Shown one piece after another: positions 33,672-43,530 of a stretch of 64,000 bases of DNA. The DNA comes from Streptomyces canus (GTDB taxonomy: Bacteria > Actinomycetota > Actinomycetes > Streptomycetales > Streptomycetaceae), in contig NZ_JAUSYQ010000002.1 of the NCBI RefSeq assembly GCF_030816965.1, positions 6,252,001-6,316,000 of the forward strand. Direction: 5' to 3'. The position numbers and the translations under genes were made by a program. Numbering within the stretch: position 1 is the first letter of the stretch; each line of letters starts with the position of its first letter. The notes under the pieces are model-generated. The model searched no databases and had not been told where the DNA came from. It saw only the letters and a program-made list of their open reading frames with translations.

Positions 33672-34556
33672 ATGGCTATCTTCCTCAACAAGGACAGCAA
33701 GGTCATCGTCCAGGGCATGACCGGTGCCACGGGCATGAAGCACACCAAGCTCATGCTGGCCGACGGCACGAACATCGTCGGTGGCGTGAACCCGCGCAAG
33801 GCGGGCACGTCCGTCGACATCGACGGCAACGAGATCCCGGTCTTCGGCACGGTCGCCGAGGCGATCGAGAAGACGGGCGCCAACGTGTCCGTCCTCTTCG
33901 TGCCGCCGGCCTTCGCGAAGGCCGCCGTGGTCGAGGCGATCGACGCCGAGATCCCGCTCGCGGTCGTCATCACCGAGGGCATCGCGGTCCACGACTCGGC
34001 CGCGTTCTACGCGTACGCCGTGTCGCAGGGCAACAAGACCCGGATCATCGGCCCGAACTGCCCCGGTCTCATCACCCCGGGCCAGTCCAACGCCGGCATC
34101 ATCCCGGGCGACATCACCAAGCCGGGCCGCATCGGCCTGGTCTCGAAGTCCGGCACGCTGACGTACCAGATGATGTACGAGCTGCGTGACATCGGCTTCT
34201 CGTCCGCCGTCGGCATCGGTGGCGACCCGATCATCGGGACGACGCACATCGACGCGCTCGCCGCGTTCGAGGCCGACCCCGACACCGACCTGATCGTGAT
34301 GATCGGTGAGATCGGCGGCGACGCCGAGGAGCGTGCGGCCGCGTTCATCGCGGAGAACGTGAAGAAGCCGGTCGTCGGCTACGTCGCGGGCTTCACCGCG
34401 CCCGAGGGCAAGACCATGGGCCACGCCGGTGCCATCGTCTCCGGTTCCTCCGGCACGGCCGCCGCGAAGAAGGAGGCCCTCGAGGCCGCCGGCGTCAAGG
34501 TCGGCAAGACGCCCACCGAGACGGCGAAGCTGGCGCGGGAGATCCTGGCCGGCTGA
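33672..34556 (+). CDS. sucD: Succinyl-CoA ligase, alpha subunit
   Basis: A 294-residue CoA-binding subunit partnering SucC. Visible are the Rossmann CoA site ([18 protein letters not shown]), [11 protein letters not shown], and the phospho-histidine loop [10 protein letters not shown] with catalytic His251. GGAAGAGG lies before the ATG. It ends the operon, with a terminator hairpin 23 bases downstream. Confidence 0.97.
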   Translation: MAIFLNKDSKVIVQGMTGATGMKHTKLMLADGTNIVGGVNPRKAGTSVDIDGNEIPVFGTVAEAIEKTGANVSVLFVPPAFAKAAVVEAIDAEIPLAVVITEGIAVHDSAAFYAYAVSQGNKTRIIGPNCPGLITPGQSNAGIIPGDITKPGRIGLVSKSGTLTYQMMYELRDIGFSSAVGIGGDPIIGTTHIDALAAFEADPDTDLIVMIGEIGGDAEERAAAFIAENVKKPVVGYVAGFTAPEGKTMGHAGAIVSGSSGTAAAKKEALEAAGVKVGKTPTETAKLAREILAG

Positions 34557-34578
34557 ACAGGTCTTCAGCTGCACGTTT

Positions 34579-34613
34579 GATGGGCTCGCTCCGTGGGTTG
34601 GAGCGGGCCCATC
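34579..34613 (+). terminator. sucCD terminator hairpin
   Basis: A 14-bp stem with a 7-nt loop: GATGGGCTCGCTCC (34579-34592) pairs with GGAGCGGGCCCATC (34600-34613), with one T.G wobble. No T-run follows, which is common in high-GC actinomycetes. Confidence 0.7.
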
Positions 34614-34671
34614 GGCGCGTCTCGCGGCCGAGCCGCTGATGTCACAGCCCCGCGTCCTTGAGTGAGTGCGG

Positions 34672-35511
34672 TCAACGACCGACCGGTACCAGCCTCTCCG
34701 GACCGCCCGCCGTCTCCTCCCGCAGCTTCTCCCGCAGTTCCGCCTCCGCCTCCGACAGCGCGCCCTGCGCCACCCTCGCCGGCACCCCCTGCACTTCCGC
34801 TCCCGGCGCGATCGGCGGCTCGTAATGCGTCGGAGCCGTCCGCACCGTGAGCGCCGTCGTGCCGATCAGCGCGACCGTGAACGCGATCGCGGCCCTGGTC
34901 CAGAAGCGTGCCCGGCGCTCACTCCCGGTCCGCACCGCAGGCGGCTGCGCGGCACGCAACCGCTCCCTGGAGGCCAGCGAGACCAGGCAGTCGTGCAGGT
35001 CGGACGGGTCGGCCAGGTGGGGAAGCCGTGCCGCGATCGCCGCGCGCGCGTTCATCAGCCGGTTCGCCGTCGCCGGGGTGCTCGCCTCCGTCTCCGCCGC
35101 CGTCTCCGGAAGATCGAGGCCTACGCCGTCGTACAGCAGGAGGGTGCGCCGCTGTGACGGCGGGAGTTCCATGAGTACGGCCATCAGCGCGCGGTCGGAC
35201 GGGTCGGCGACGGGTTCCTCGGGGCTGCGGTGGCGGGGGCGGAAGCGGTGCCAGGGAGAGAGGGCGTACTCGTACGTCATGATCCGTACCCAGCCCGCCG
35301 GGTCCCGGTCCACCGCCACCTCGGGCCAGCGCTGCCAGGCGAGTTGGAAGGCCCGCTCGACCGACTCGCGGGCGAGCTCACCTCGGCCGGTGAGCAGGTA
35401 AGCCTGCCGGACGAGCGCGGGGGCGCAGAACGCGTACAGCGCGTCGAAGGCCTGAGCGGGCGTCAGGGGGGTGGCAGGGAGCTCCTCGTGCTCCTGCTGA
35501 GGAACCGTCAC
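34672..35511 (-). CDS. ECF sigma-factor-like protein with a C-terminal membrane segment
   Basis: A GTG at 35511 behind AAGGGG gives 279 residues. Region 2-like sequence is seen at about 25-85 (LVRQAYLLTGRGELARESVERAF, then QLAWQRWPEV and WVRIMTYEY). Region 4-like sequence follows at about 115-165 (LMELPPSQRRTLLLYD, then NRLMNARAAIAARL). A single membrane span lies at about 208-228, and the rest is outside. It looks like a sigma-like factor fused to its own membrane anchor, so it could be held inactive at the membrane. The -10-binding helix is diverged, so sigma activity is uncertain. It converges on sucD. Confidence 0.7.
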   Translation of the reverse strand: MTVPQQEHEELPATPLTPAQAFDALYAFCAPALVRQAYLLTGRGELARESVERAFQLAWQRWPEVAVDRDPAGWVRIMTYEYALSPWHRFRPRHRSPEEPVADPSDRALMAVLMELPPSQRRTLLLYDGVGLDLPETAAETEASTPATANRLMNARAAIAARLPHLADPSDLHDCLVSLASRERLRAAQPPAVRTGSERRARFWTRAAIAFTVALIGTTALTVRTAPTHYEPPIAPGAEVQGVPARVAQGALSEAEAELREKLREETAGGPERLVPVGR

Positions 35512-35535
35512 AAGGCGCCCCTTCGTACGAAAAAG

Positions 35536-35547
35536 TACATAGATGTA
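35536..35547 (-). promoter_or_regulatory. AT-rich palindrome in front of the ECF-like gene
   Basis: TACAT-AG-ATGTA (35536-35547) lies 25 bp upstream of the GTG inside an A/T-rich patch that stands out in this genome. A second palindrome, TCGTACGA, is at 35523-35530. Together they look like a -10 region with an operator. Confidence 0.5.
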
Positions 35548-35607
35548 TATTGAGCGACACATCGGAGGTTCGCCTGTTACGACGGGAAAGCGCGTGTCGT
35601 TGGGAGC

Positions 35608-37296
35608 ATGGCGGTCGTGATCCAGATGACCGCTCGCCGAACCTCGTTGCCGCCCCTGCTCGCCCGCTTGCGTGACCGAACGCCCGGTTTGGCCGCCGGC
35701 CTCCTGGGTGGGGCGGTGGCCGCCGGACTGGGGCTCGGTTCGTTCGCCGTGCTCGTGATCATGCTGTGGATCAGCTCGCCGTATCCCGACAGCGGTCCCG
35801 GTGGCGCGCTGCACGTGGCCGCGGCACTGTGGCTGCTCGCGCACGGGGTCGAGCTGGTCCGGACGGACACGCTCACCGGAGTTCCGGCGCCCGTGGGCGT
35901 CACCCCGTTGCTGCTGCCCGCGCTGCCGTTGTGGCTGGTGCACCGGGCGGCGCGGGACGCGGCCTCGGAGGACGAGGAGTCGCCGGCGGCCTCCGGGCGG
36001 ACCGCGTGGGCGGGGATCGTGCTCGGGTACCTCCCGGTCGCCGCGGCCGCCGCACTCTACGCGTCCGGCGGGGCACTGCGGCCCTCCTGGGTGTGGACCT
36101 GCGTGTGCCTGCCGGTCCTCGTCATGGGCGCGGCCGGTGTGGGGGTGTGGACGGCGTACGGCCGCCCCTGCGACGCCGTGGACGTGTTGCCCCCGGGGAT
36201 GCGGCGGCTTGTCCTCGGGGCGGACGCCCGGGCCCGGCTCTCCGTGGCGGCGCGAGCCGCGGGGGCCGGGATCTCCGTGCTCGTCGGGGGCGGGGCGGTG
36301 CTGCTGGGGGTGTCGCTGGTGGCGCACGGCGCGGCGACGCGCGGCTCCTTTCTGCACCTGACGGAGGGCTGGTCGGGACGGTTCGCCGTTCTCCTGCTGT
36401 GTCTGGCGCTGGTGCCGAATGCCGCCGTGTGGGCGGTGGGGTACGCCGTCGGACCCGGGTTCCTCCTTGGCGCGGGTCATGTGGTGGGGCCGCTGTCGTC
36501 GGATCCCGCGCCGCTGCTGCCGCCGTTCCCGCTGCTGGCCGCGGTGCCGGAGGCGGGGCTCGGGGGGCCGGCGCACTGGGCGGCGGGGGCGGTACCGGTG
36601 GTGGCCGGGGCGGTGGTGGGGTGGTTCGTGGGGCGGGCCCCGGCCGCGGGGTGGTCGCGGGGGCGGACGGCGGGTGCGGTGTGCTGGGCGGCGGTGCTGT
36701 GCGCCGGGACGGTCGCCGTGCTGGCCGTGCTGGCCGGCGGGCCGCTGGGGGTGGGGACGCTGGCCCGGTTGGGGCCGGTGTGGTGGCAGGTGGGTGGCGC
36801 GGTGGGGGGCTGGATCGCGGGGGTGGGGCTTCCGGTGGCTTTGGCGGTACGGGCCTGGCGGGGCCGCTCGCGAGGCGGGCCGCGGCAGTGGGTGCCGGCG
36901 CCCAGGCTCGCGCGACGCAAGGCGCCGGGCGGGGCCGGGACCGCCCCTGGGACGGCCCCCGGGACCGACGTTGGCGTCGCCCCTGCGACCGCTCCTGCAA
37001 CCGCCCCTGCGACCGCTCCCGGGTCCGGCTCGGTGGAGGCGAGTGGTCCGCGGGACGACCCCCATGACCGGGACGGCACCTATGCCCGCCATGACCGGAA
37101 CGGCGCCTACGCCCGCCACGACCGGGACGACACCTACGAGCCGTACGACTTCCTGCCCGCCGCGCCTCAGACGGAGCCGGTGCCTTCGCCGACGCCCTGG
37201 TACGACGACACGTCGCGCGAGTCCCGCTGGGCGGTCCTGAAGGAGGCGTCCACGCCGCCCGAGGAATCCACGGAGAAGCCCCCGCCCACCGACTGA
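35608..37296 (+). CDS. DUF6350 / PerM-like multispan membrane protein
   Basis: A 562-residue protein. About 430 residues make up ten or more hydrophobic helices, then a disordered tail of Pro/Ala/Thr repeats and an Asp/Arg/His/Tyr-rich region with repeats such as [14 protein letters not shown]. Its place directly before purN-purH and the membrane part match the DUF6350 family, which includes mycobacterial PerM, a cell-division-linked membrane protein. GGGAG precedes the ATG. The charged repeats in the tail are a local extension. Confidence 0.8.
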   Translation: MAVVIQMTARRTSLPPLLARLRDRTPGLAAGLLGGAVAAGLGLGSFAVLVIMLWISSPYPDSGPGGALHVAAALWLLAHGVELVRTDTLTGVPAPVGVTPLLLPALPLWLVHRAARDAASEDEESPAASGRTAWAGIVLGYLPVAAAAALYASGGALRPSWVWTCVCLPVLVMGAAGVGVWTAYGRPCDAVDVLPPGMRRLVLGADARARLSVAARAAGAGISVLVGGGAVLLGVSLVAHGAATRGSFLHLTEGWSGRFAVLLLCLALVPNAAVWAVGYAVGPGFLLGAGHVVGPLSSDPAPLLPPFPLLAAVPEAGLGGPAHWAAGAVPVVAGAVVGWFVGRAPAAGWSRGRTAGAVCWAAVLCAGTVAVLAVLAGGPLGVGTLARLGPVWWQVGGAVGGWIAGVGLPVALAVRAWRGRSRGGPRQWVPAPRLARRKAPGGAGTAPGTAPGTDVGVAPATAPATAPATAPGSGSVEASGPRDDPHDRDGTYARHDRNGAYARHDRDDTYEPYDFLPAAPQTEPVPSPTPWYDDTSRESRWAVLKEASTPPEESTEKPPPTD

Positions 37297-37300
37297 CGCG

Positions 37301-38089
37301 TCAGCTGCTCTCGCCCAGTAGGCCCCGGAGTTCCTTCGGGAGCAGGTCCGTGCACGACTGCTCCGCCTGGTTGGTGAGGGCGTCGTTCGTGCAGGTGTAG
37401 TAGTCGTCGTAGACGAGCCGCGCGGTGAAGACCCCCGCCACCAGCGCGATGGCCAGGGAGGCGGTGACCAGGCCGCTCACCGCCGCAGTGGTCTGGGGAC
37501 GGGCGGACTGCGGCGGAACGGGGGTGTCGGGGTCCGGGGTGCGGGGCTTGGCACGCAACGCGCTGATGCCCCAGTACAGGGCCAGGGCACCGAGCAGCAG
37601 GGCCAGATACAGCCAGCCGAAGAGGGCGAAGAAGAAGGCCCACATGCCGGAGAGCAGGGCGTAGCGGGCGCGGCGCTGGGCGGGGTCCGTCGGATCCCAG
37701 CGCGGGCCCGGACCCGCGTTGCCCTGTCCTTCCGGGCCGCCGCCGGGCCGGGCGCCCGGGCGATCGCCGAAGCCGCCGTCGGAGCGGCCCGGCTGGCGGT
37801 CGCTCCACTGACTGCCCCACGGCGTGCGCCCTCGGGTGTCGTCGCCTTGGCCGTCGTCCGAGCCCTCGGGGCGGCGCGGCTGCCACGGGCGGTCCGGGGT
37901 GCCCTCCGGCGGCGGGGCGAAGGGGTTGTCGTCCTTCGCCGCACCGCCCCGCCCCTCGCCGTTCTTCTTGTCGGAGGAAGGAGCGTCCGGCGGCGAGGCG
38001 GGCTGCTCCCGCAGCAGCAGGCCGCTGCGCTCCCCTCCCTGCACCGACTGCGGGGGGAGCGTGAGGAGTCGCAGGCTGCGGTCCGACAT
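37301..38089 (-). CDS. Membrane protein with a long disordered head
   Basis: A 262-residue protein. The first 140 residues are Gly/Pro/Arg/Asp-rich and disordered. Two closely spaced membrane segments (about 148-175) and a third (about 200-222) follow, and the short external tail has two cysteines ([19 protein letters not shown]) that may form a disulfide. The gene ends 4 bp from the convergent PerM-like gene and is divergent from purN. No family recognised. Confidence 0.75.
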   Translation of the reverse strand: MSDRSLRLLTLPPQSVQGGERSGLLLREQPASPPDAPSSDKKNGEGRGGAAKDDNPFAPPPEGTPDRPWQPRRPEGSDDGQGDDTRGRTPWGSQWSDRQPGRSDGGFGDRPGARPGGGPEGQGNAGPGPRWDPTDPAQRRARYALLSGMWAFFFALFGWLYLALLLGALALYWGISALRAKPRTPDPDTPVPPQSARPQTTAAVSGLVTASLAIALVAGVFTARLVYDDYYTCTNDALTNQAEQSCTDLLPKELRGLLGESS

Positions 38090-38280
38090 CAAGTGAGCGT
38101 CTTCCCCTTGAAGGATGTGACTGGCACGGCGTGGACGGAACGGTTCGGTGGGCCCGTCGGCGCGAGCCTCACCCGGTGAACGCACCGCGCACCACCCGCG
38201 TTCCCGGACCGGTCCCTCCCAGACGCTACCTTCCGGCCACGCCCCCGTCCCGTGGGGGGCCTGCCGGTGTGCCGGTATCG

Positions 38281-38308
38281 TTGCTGACGTTCGGCCGCTT
38301 CGTAGACT
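38281..38308 (+). promoter_or_regulatory. Candidate purN-purH promoter
   Basis: TTGCTG (38281-38286), a 16-bp spacer and TAGACT (38303-38308). Transcription would start near 38315, about 60 nt before the purN GTG. No operator is obvious. Confidence 0.5.
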
Positions 38309-38377
38309 TCCCCGTATCCCGGGGCTCGAAGCATTCGTACGACCGTACAAACGCTCCCCCGAGAAAGGGCCCCCGCC

Positions 38378-39025
38378 GTGGCCGCCAAGCCCGTGGCCGA
38401 GCAGGCCAGGCCGGTCCAGCGACTGGTCGTGCTGGTCTCCGGATCCGGTACGAACCTACAGGCGCTGCTGGACGCCATCGAGACGACCGGCGCGGCGGCC
38501 TACGGTGCCGAGATCGTGGCCGTCGGGGCGGACCGGGACAACATCGAGGGGCTCGCGCGGGCCGAGCGGGCCAGGATTCCCACCTTCGTCCGCAAGGTCA
38601 AGGACTTCGAGACCCGCGAGGAGTGGGACGCCGCCCTCGCCGAGGCCGTCTCCGCGTACGAACCCGATCTCGTGGTGTCCGCCGGGTTCATGAAGATCGT
38701 GGGGAAGGAGTTCCTCGCGCGCTTCGGCGGGCGGTTCGTGAACACCCACCCCGCGCTGCTGCCCAGTTTTCCGGGGGCCCACGGAGTGCGCGACGCGCTC
38801 GCGTACGGAGCCAGGGTCACCGGCTGCACCGTCCACTTCGTCGACGACGGCGTCGACACCGGACCGATCATCGCCCAGGGCGTGGTGGAGATCCGGGACG
38901 AGGACGACGAGAGCGCTCTGCACGAGCGCATCAAGGAAGTCGAGCGAAGGCTGCTCGTCGAGGTCGTGGGGCGGCTCGCCCGCAACGGCTATCGCATTGA
39001 GGGACGAAAGGTAGTTATCCAGTGA
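38378..39025 (+). CDS. purN: Phosphoribosylglycinamide formyltransferase
   Basis: A 215-residue GAR transformylase, third step of purine synthesis: it transfers a formyl group from 10-formyl-THF to GAR. Visible are [17 protein letters not shown], the catalytic Asn-x-His in [12 protein letters not shown] (about 122-124) and the catalytic Asp in [10 protein letters not shown] (about 161). The GTG at 38378 follows AAAGGG. Its stop overlaps the purH start as GTGA. Confidence 0.97.
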   Translation: MAAKPVAEQARPVQRLVVLVSGSGTNLQALLDAIETTGAAAYGAEIVAVGADRDNIEGLARAERARIPTFVRKVKDFETREEWDAALAEAVSAYEPDLVVSAGFMKIVGKEFLARFGGRFVNTHPALLPSFPGAHGVRDALAYGARVTGCTVHFVDDGVDTGPIIAQGVVEIRDEDDESALHERIKEVERRLLVEVVGRLARNGYRIEGRKVVIQ

Positions 39026-40596
39026 CCGCCGAGAGCATCGAGAACGGCAAGCGGGCCATCCGTCGCGCGCTCGTCAGCGTCTACGACAAGACCGGGCTCG
39101 AAGAGCTTGCCCGCGGGCTGCACGAAGCCGGCGTCGAACTCGTCTCCACCGGGTCCACCGCGGGCCGTATCGCCGCCGCCGGCGTCCCCGTCACCAAGGT
39201 CGAGGAGCTCACCGGCTTCCCCGAGTGCCTGGACGGCCGCGTCAAGACCCTGCACCCGCGCGTGCACGCCGGCATCCTCGCCGACCTGCGGCTCGAGGAC
39301 CACCGGCAGCAGCTGGCCGAGCTGGGCATCGAGCCGTTCGACCTGGTCGTCAGCAACCTCTACCCGTTCCGCGAGACCGTCGCCTCCGGTGCCACCCCCG
39401 ACGAGTGCGTCGAGCAGATCGACATCGGCGGCCCGTCGATGGTCCGCGCGGCCGCCAAGAACCACCCGTCCGTCGCGATCGTCACGAGCCCCGCGCGGTA
39501 CGGCGACGTCCTCGCCGCGGTCAAGGACGGTGGCTTCGACCTCACCACCCGCAAGCGGCTCGCCGCCGAGGCCTTCCGGCACACCGCCGAGTACGACATC
39601 GCGGTGGCCAGCTGGTTCGCCAGCTCCTACGCCCCCGTGGACGAGTCGCTCTTCCCCGACTTCCTCGGCGCCACCCTGGAGCGCCGCAGCACCCTGCGTT
39701 ACGGCGAGAACCCGCACCAGCCCGCCGCGCTCTACGTCGACGGCACGGGCGTCGGCCTCGCCGAGGCCGAGCAGCTGCACGGCAAGGAGATGTCGTACAA
39801 CAACTACACGGACACGGACGCCGCCCGCCGTGCCGCGTACGACCACACCGAGCCGGCCGTCGCGATCATCAAGCATGCCAACCCCTGCGGCATCGCGATC
39901 GGCGCGGACGTCGCCGAGGCGCACCGCAAGGCACACGCGTGTGACCCGCTGTCGGCCTTCGGTGGCGTCATCGCCGTCAACCGGCCGGTGAGCCGGGAGA
40001 TGGCGGAGCAGGTCGCCGAGATCTTCACCGAGGTCATCGTCGCGCCCGACTACGAGGACGGCGCCCTCGAAGCCCTCGCCAAGAAGAAGAACATCCGGGT
40101 CCTGAAGGCCCCGGCCGCGCCCGCGCACCCCGCCGAGGTCAAGCCCATCGACGGCGGCGCGCTCCTCCAGGTCACCGACCGCCTCCAGGCCGAGGGTGAC
40201 GACCCGGCGAACTGGACCCTGGCGACCGGCGAGGCCCTGAGCGCGGACGAGCTCGGCGAGCTCGCCTTCGCCTGGCGGGCCTGCCGGGCCGTCAAGTCCA
40301 ACGCCATCCTCCTCGCCAAGGACGGCGCGTCGGTCGGCGTCGGCATGGGGCAGGTCAACCGGGTCGACTCCGCGAAGCTGGCCGTCGAGCGGGCCGGCGC
40401 CGAACGCGCGCAGGGCTCGTACGCGGCCTCGGACGCCTTCTTCCCGTTCCCGGACGGCCTGGAGGTCCTCCTGGAGGCCGGTGTGAAGGCGGTCGTCCAG
40501 CCGGGCGGCTCGGTCCGTGACGAACTCGTCGTCGAGGCCGCGAAGAAGGCGGGCGTCACGATGTACTTCACGGGGACGCGGCACTTCTTCCACTGA
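39022..40596 (+). CDS. purH: Bifunctional AICAR transformylase / IMP cyclohydrolase
   Basis: A 524-residue enzyme for the last two purine steps. The N-terminal MGS-like IMP cyclohydrolase is at about 10-200 ([31 protein letters not shown]) and the C-terminal AICAR formyltransferase at about 205-524 ([32 protein letters not shown]). The GTG at 39022 overlaps the purN stop, so both are cotranslated. FolD, encoded 4 kb downstream, supplies the one-carbon donor. Confidence 0.97.
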   Translation: MTAESIENGKRAIRRALVSVYDKTGLEELARGLHEAGVELVSTGSTAGRIAAAGVPVTKVEELTGFPECLDGRVKTLHPRVHAGILADLRLEDHRQQLAELGIEPFDLVVSNLYPFRETVASGATPDECVEQIDIGGPSMVRAAAKNHPSVAIVTSPARYGDVLAAVKDGGFDLTTRKRLAAEAFRHTAEYDIAVASWFASSYAPVDESLFPDFLGATLERRSTLRYGENPHQPAALYVDGTGVGLAEAEQLHGKEMSYNNYTDTDAARRAAYDHTEPAVAIIKHANPCGIAIGADVAEAHRKAHACDPLSAFGGVIAVNRPVSREMAEQVAEIFTEVIVAPDYEDGALEALAKKKNIRVLKAPAAPAHPAEVKPIDGGALLQVTDRLQAEGDDPANWTLATGEALSADELGELAFAWRACRAVKSNAILLAKDGASVGVGMGQVNRVDSAKLAVERAGAERAQGSYAASDAFFPFPDGLEVLLEAGVKAVVQPGGSVRDELVVEAAKKAGVTMYFTGTRHFFH

Positions 40597-40631
40597 CGGA
40601 TCACCGCACAGGGCGGCGCCGCGATCGACAT

Positions 40632-42299
40632 CTACGTCGAACTGCGCAGCGCCGCCCACGTGTTGGGCCCCACCTGGCCGTCCACCTCCAGTCCCTTGGT
40701 GCTCTGGAACTGCTTGACCGCCGACTGGGTGTCCTTGCCGAACTCGCCGTCCACGCCCGAACCGCCCACGCTGTAGCCGCGCTTGGTGAGCATGCACTGC
40801 ACCTGCACGACCCGCTGGCCCTTGTCGCCGTAGTCGGTCAGTTCGGTGCCGGAGTAGTAGGTGCAGCCGGAGATCCAGGCGGGGGCGGCCGGGGGCGCCG
40901 CGGTCTTGGTCACCGTGGCGGTGGGGGTGGGGGCGGTGCTGTTTCCGCCGCCCGTGCTGCCGCTGTTCCGGGTGGCCGTCGCGGACGGAGTGCTGTTCGG
41001 TGCGCTGCTGCTCTCCTCGGGGGCGGCCGTCTGCGCCTCGCTCTTGTCCTTCTTCTTCTCGCCGGCGGCCTTGCCGGAGGGCGAGGCGGAGGCGCCGGTC
41101 CCGGAAGAGGCCGGTGCGGCGGAGGCGCTGACGCTGCCGGAGCGCGTCGGGGCGGCGGCGGCCGGGGAGTCGAGGCCCGGGCGGGTGAGCAGGAAGGCAC
41201 CGACGGCCACGGCTCCGACGGCGATCCCCGCGACGGCGGCCAAGAGGGGCCTGCGCCGCCCACCGGTCCCGGTGACCGGGGCGGGGACCGGTGAGAGCAC
41301 CGGCTCCGTGGGCGTGCGGAAGTGGGGGGACTGCCGGACGGGCACGCCCTCCAGCACCGCACACCCCTGCTGCCGGTCCAGGAGCCGGGCGGCCAGTGGG
41401 TCGTGCCAGTGGGACGCGCGGCCGTGTCCGGCGGCCGTGGCCGCGTCGATCAGCTGCCGCGGGGCGGGACGCCCGGCGGGGTCCTTGGCGAGACAGGCGG
41501 ACAGCAGCGCGGCCAACGCGGGGTCCGCCTGCGCGAGTTCGGCCATGACCTCGGTGTCGGGTGCCTCGAAGGCGACCCGGTGCATGACGTCCACGCCGGT
41601 CCCGTCGCCGAAGGGCGCGTGCCCGGTGGCGGCGTAGACGATGGTGCAGCCGAGGGAGAAGACGTCGGAGGCGGCGTCGCAGCGGCCCTCGCGCAGGTAC
41701 TCGGGCGCCATGTACGCGGCCGTGCCGACCCGGTTGCCGGTCGTGGTGATCGCGCTGCTGTCGGCCGCGCGGGAGATGCCGAAGTCGATGACGTGCGTGC
41801 CCCGGGGGGACAGGATCACGTTGGACGGCTTGAGGTCCCGGTGCACGACCCCGGCGGCGGCCAGCGCCGACAGGGCCTCCCCGAGTTCCGCGACCAGCCG
41901 CCACACCCCGGCCGGCTCCAGCAGCCCGCACTCGCGGACGGCCTCGGCGAGGTTGAGGCCGGGCAGGTACTCGGTGGCCATCCACAGCAGCGCGTCGTCG
42001 AATCCGGTGCCCAGCAGATGCGGTGCGCGCGGTGTGCGCACCCGGCCGTGCACGGCGGCCTCCCGCTCGAAGCGCCGCCGGAAGTCCGGGCCTTCGGCGT
42101 ACTCGGGCCGGATCACCTTCACGGCGGCGAGTCCCGGGGCGTCGTCGGCACGCCGGGCCAGGTAGACCCGGCCCATGCCACCGCTGCCGAGCAGCCCGAG
42201 CGGGACGTAGGGTCCGATACGTCCGGGATCGGCGGGCAGCAGCGGAACTGCGCCCGCCTGCCGCAGCGCGGTGTCACCGGCCGCCGGTATGTCTGTCAC
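40632..42299 (-). CDS. Receptor Ser/Thr protein kinase with an external peptidoglycan-binding domain
   Basis: A 555-residue kinase. The cytoplasmic kinase domain shows LGSGGMGRVYL (37-47), Lys61 in AAVKVI, HRDLKPSN (Asp155) and DFG (172-174). A membrane span lies at about 351-372. Outside, a Ser/Thr/Pro linker leads to a C-terminal PG_binding_1 domain (about 490-553, containing VQVQCMLTKRGYSVGG and FGKDTQSAVKQFQ). It should read cell-wall state and phosphorylate cytoplasmic targets. The usual Streptomyces ectodomain is PASTA, so the peptidoglycan-binding tail is less common. A broken FHA-like gene lies upstream. Confidence 0.92.
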   Translation of the reverse strand: MTDIPAAGDTALRQAGAVPLLPADPGRIGPYVPLGLLGSGGMGRVYLARRADDAPGLAAVKVIRPEYAEGPDFRRRFEREAAVHGRVRTPRAPHLLGTGFDDALLWMATEYLPGLNLAEAVRECGLLEPAGVWRLVAELGEALSALAAAGVVHRDLKPSNVILSPRGTHVIDFGISRAADSSAITTTGNRVGTAAYMAPEYLREGRCDAASDVFSLGCTIVYAATGHAPFGDGTGVDVMHRVAFEAPDTEVMAELAQADPALAALLSACLAKDPAGRPAPRQLIDAATAAGHGRASHWHDPLAARLLDRQQGCAVLEGVPVRQSPHFRTPTEPVLSPVPAPVTGTGGRRRPLLAAVAGIAVGAVAVGAFLLTRPGLDSPAAAAPTRSGSVSASAAPASSGTGASASPSGKAAGEKKKDKSEAQTAAPEESSSAPNSTPSATATRNSGSTGGGNSTAPTPTATVTKTAAPPAAPAWISGCTYYSGTELTDYGDKGQRVVQVQCMLTKRGYSVGGSGVDGEFGKDTQSAVKQFQSTKGLEVDGQVGPNTWAALRSST

Positions 42300-42427
42300 G
42301 GTCCCCCCGACCTGCCTTTTCTTTCCTCAACGTGCTCTCACGTCACGCCAGTTGACTGAGGAGAGGCTAGCGCCCCGGTGCCGGGGAGTGCCGGAATACG
42401 GAGGGAACGCGGCCCGCGCATACGTGA

Positions 42428-42469
42428 GCGCGGTCTCCGGCCCTCCCCCGAAAGGGCCGGAGACCGCGC
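42428..42469 (-). terminator. 17-bp perfect hairpin after the small exported-protein pseudogene
   Basis: GCGCGGTCTCCGGCCCT (42428-42444) and its exact complement (42453-42469), with an 8-nt loop, 14 bp past the minus-strand stop at 42483. Placement fits a terminator for the FHA/small-protein unit. Confidence 0.8.
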
Positions 42470-42482
42470 GGTCCGCGCCGGG

Positions 42483-42697
42483 TCAGGTGACCCGGGTGCC
42501 GTCGGGCTGGACACCGGTGACGCGCGTGCCGTCGTGGTGGTGGCCACCGGTCACCCGCGTGCCGTCCGGTGTGGAGAGGTCCGGCGTCCGGAGCCGCCCA
42601 GTCCCGGTTGCCGTCGTCGGCGGCGGTCATGCGGGTGCCGTCCGGTGCGCATCGCCCCGGCCGCGAGCAGCAGCGCGGCGGGCTTGGTGATGTTCAC
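42483..42697 (-). pseudogene. Frameshifted small exported protein with DGTRVT repeats
   Basis: A GTG at 42697, behind GAGGG, opens VNITKPAALLLAAGAM, a signal-peptide start. The frame then breaks: PDGTRMTAADDGN is in one frame and PDGTRVTGGHHHDGTRVTGV, continuing to DGTRVT-stop at 42483, in another. The 215-bp span is not a multiple of three. The signal peptide also lacks most of its expected hydrophobic core and cleavage site, so a small deletion is likely. No function is known for the DGTRVT repeat. Confidence 0.7.
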
Positions 42698-42798
42698 GTC
42701 GATACCCTCAGGTGAACGTCGGTGGTGGTGCCGCCGAAGCGGCATGCGCCCACCCCTGCCGGTCCGTCCCCCGCGCGGGTACCTGAGAAGTCTCAGGG

Positions 42799-43385
42799 TC
42801 ACTTCGCGCCGGGCGGCGTGTACTCCTTGAGGTGGCGTGCGACCCGGGACGCGTAGCCGCGGTAATTCTCGGGGACCCCGCCCGCTTTGTTCACCGTCCC
42901 GTAGGAGGTCCCGCCGGTAACGGGCCATCGCCGGGATGGACTCGGCGGGCGGGAGGGGCGGTTCGGGCACGGTGTCGGCGGGCGCGGTGGTCGTCCCCTC
43001 GATGTCGCCGTCGGGGCGCAGACAGTCGTGGCGCGGCGCCCACACGGCGATGGCGATCAGGTCGCCCCGCGGCCGGCAGCGCGATCCGCGAGAACTCGAA
43101 GGGGACCGGCGCCTCCAGGCGCCCCGGCCCGACCTTGATGTGCTCGCCCGCGCCCTCCGGGTTCTCCACGACGTACGTCTGGCGTCCGGACAGGTGGCTC
43201 AGCGCCCAGAACGCGCCCTGCGCGGTGATCTCGCCGGCTCCTCGGGACACCCCCTCATGGGGGATGCGCACCGCGCAGGCGGCGGCGCGTCCGAAGGTCA
43301 GCCGCTCGCCCGGGGCGAGTCGCAGCTGCTGTGGCGTAGTCCGGTCCTCCGTGGTCGGCGGAGGTACCACGATGATGCTGTACAC
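42799..43385 (-). pseudogene. Frameshifted FHA-domain-like protein gene
   Basis: The GTG at 43385 follows GGGGAG. The first frame gives an FHA-like domain (LTFGRAAACAVRIPHEGVSR, then VVENPEGAGEHIKVGPG). At 43065-43068 an extra G in a G-run (minus strand) shifts the frame; the natural sequence resumes as GDLIAIAVWAPRHDCLRPDG. A second extra base near 42893 interrupts DLLRD-VNKAGGVPENYRGYASRV, which ends at the stop 42799-42801. Both lesions are +1 insertions, so sequencing error should be excluded. Intact homologues would be about 195 residues. Confidence 0.75.
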
Positions 43386-43437
43386 GGTCCGGTCCGTCTC
43401 CCCGTCCCCGCGTGTCTACGAGCCAGGGTGGGTGACG

Positions 43438-43474
43438 CCCCGGGGCCGTGCCACGACGTGACACGGCCCCGGGG
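43438..43474 (-). terminator. Perfect hairpin after the RDD gene
   Basis: CCCCGGGGCCGTG (43438-43450) and its exact complement (43462-43474) with an 11-nt loop lie 57 bp past the end of the RDD gene and before the FHA-like gene. Confidence 0.75.
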
Positions 43475-43530
43475 AAAGTATGGAGAGAAGGCGACGTGGC
43501 GATCCGCCGCCGATTGTGGTGAAGCGGTGC

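Noticed and set aside
35512..37119. Upstream extension of the ECF-like gene to 815 residues
   Set aside because: The extra part is antisense to the PerM-like gene. The start behind AAGGGG at 35511 gives a sensible protein.
38989..41985. A 998-codon minus-strand open frame across purH and into the kinase gene
   Set aside because: It is the mirror of purH coding DNA. purH and the kinase, in other frames, carry full family motifs.
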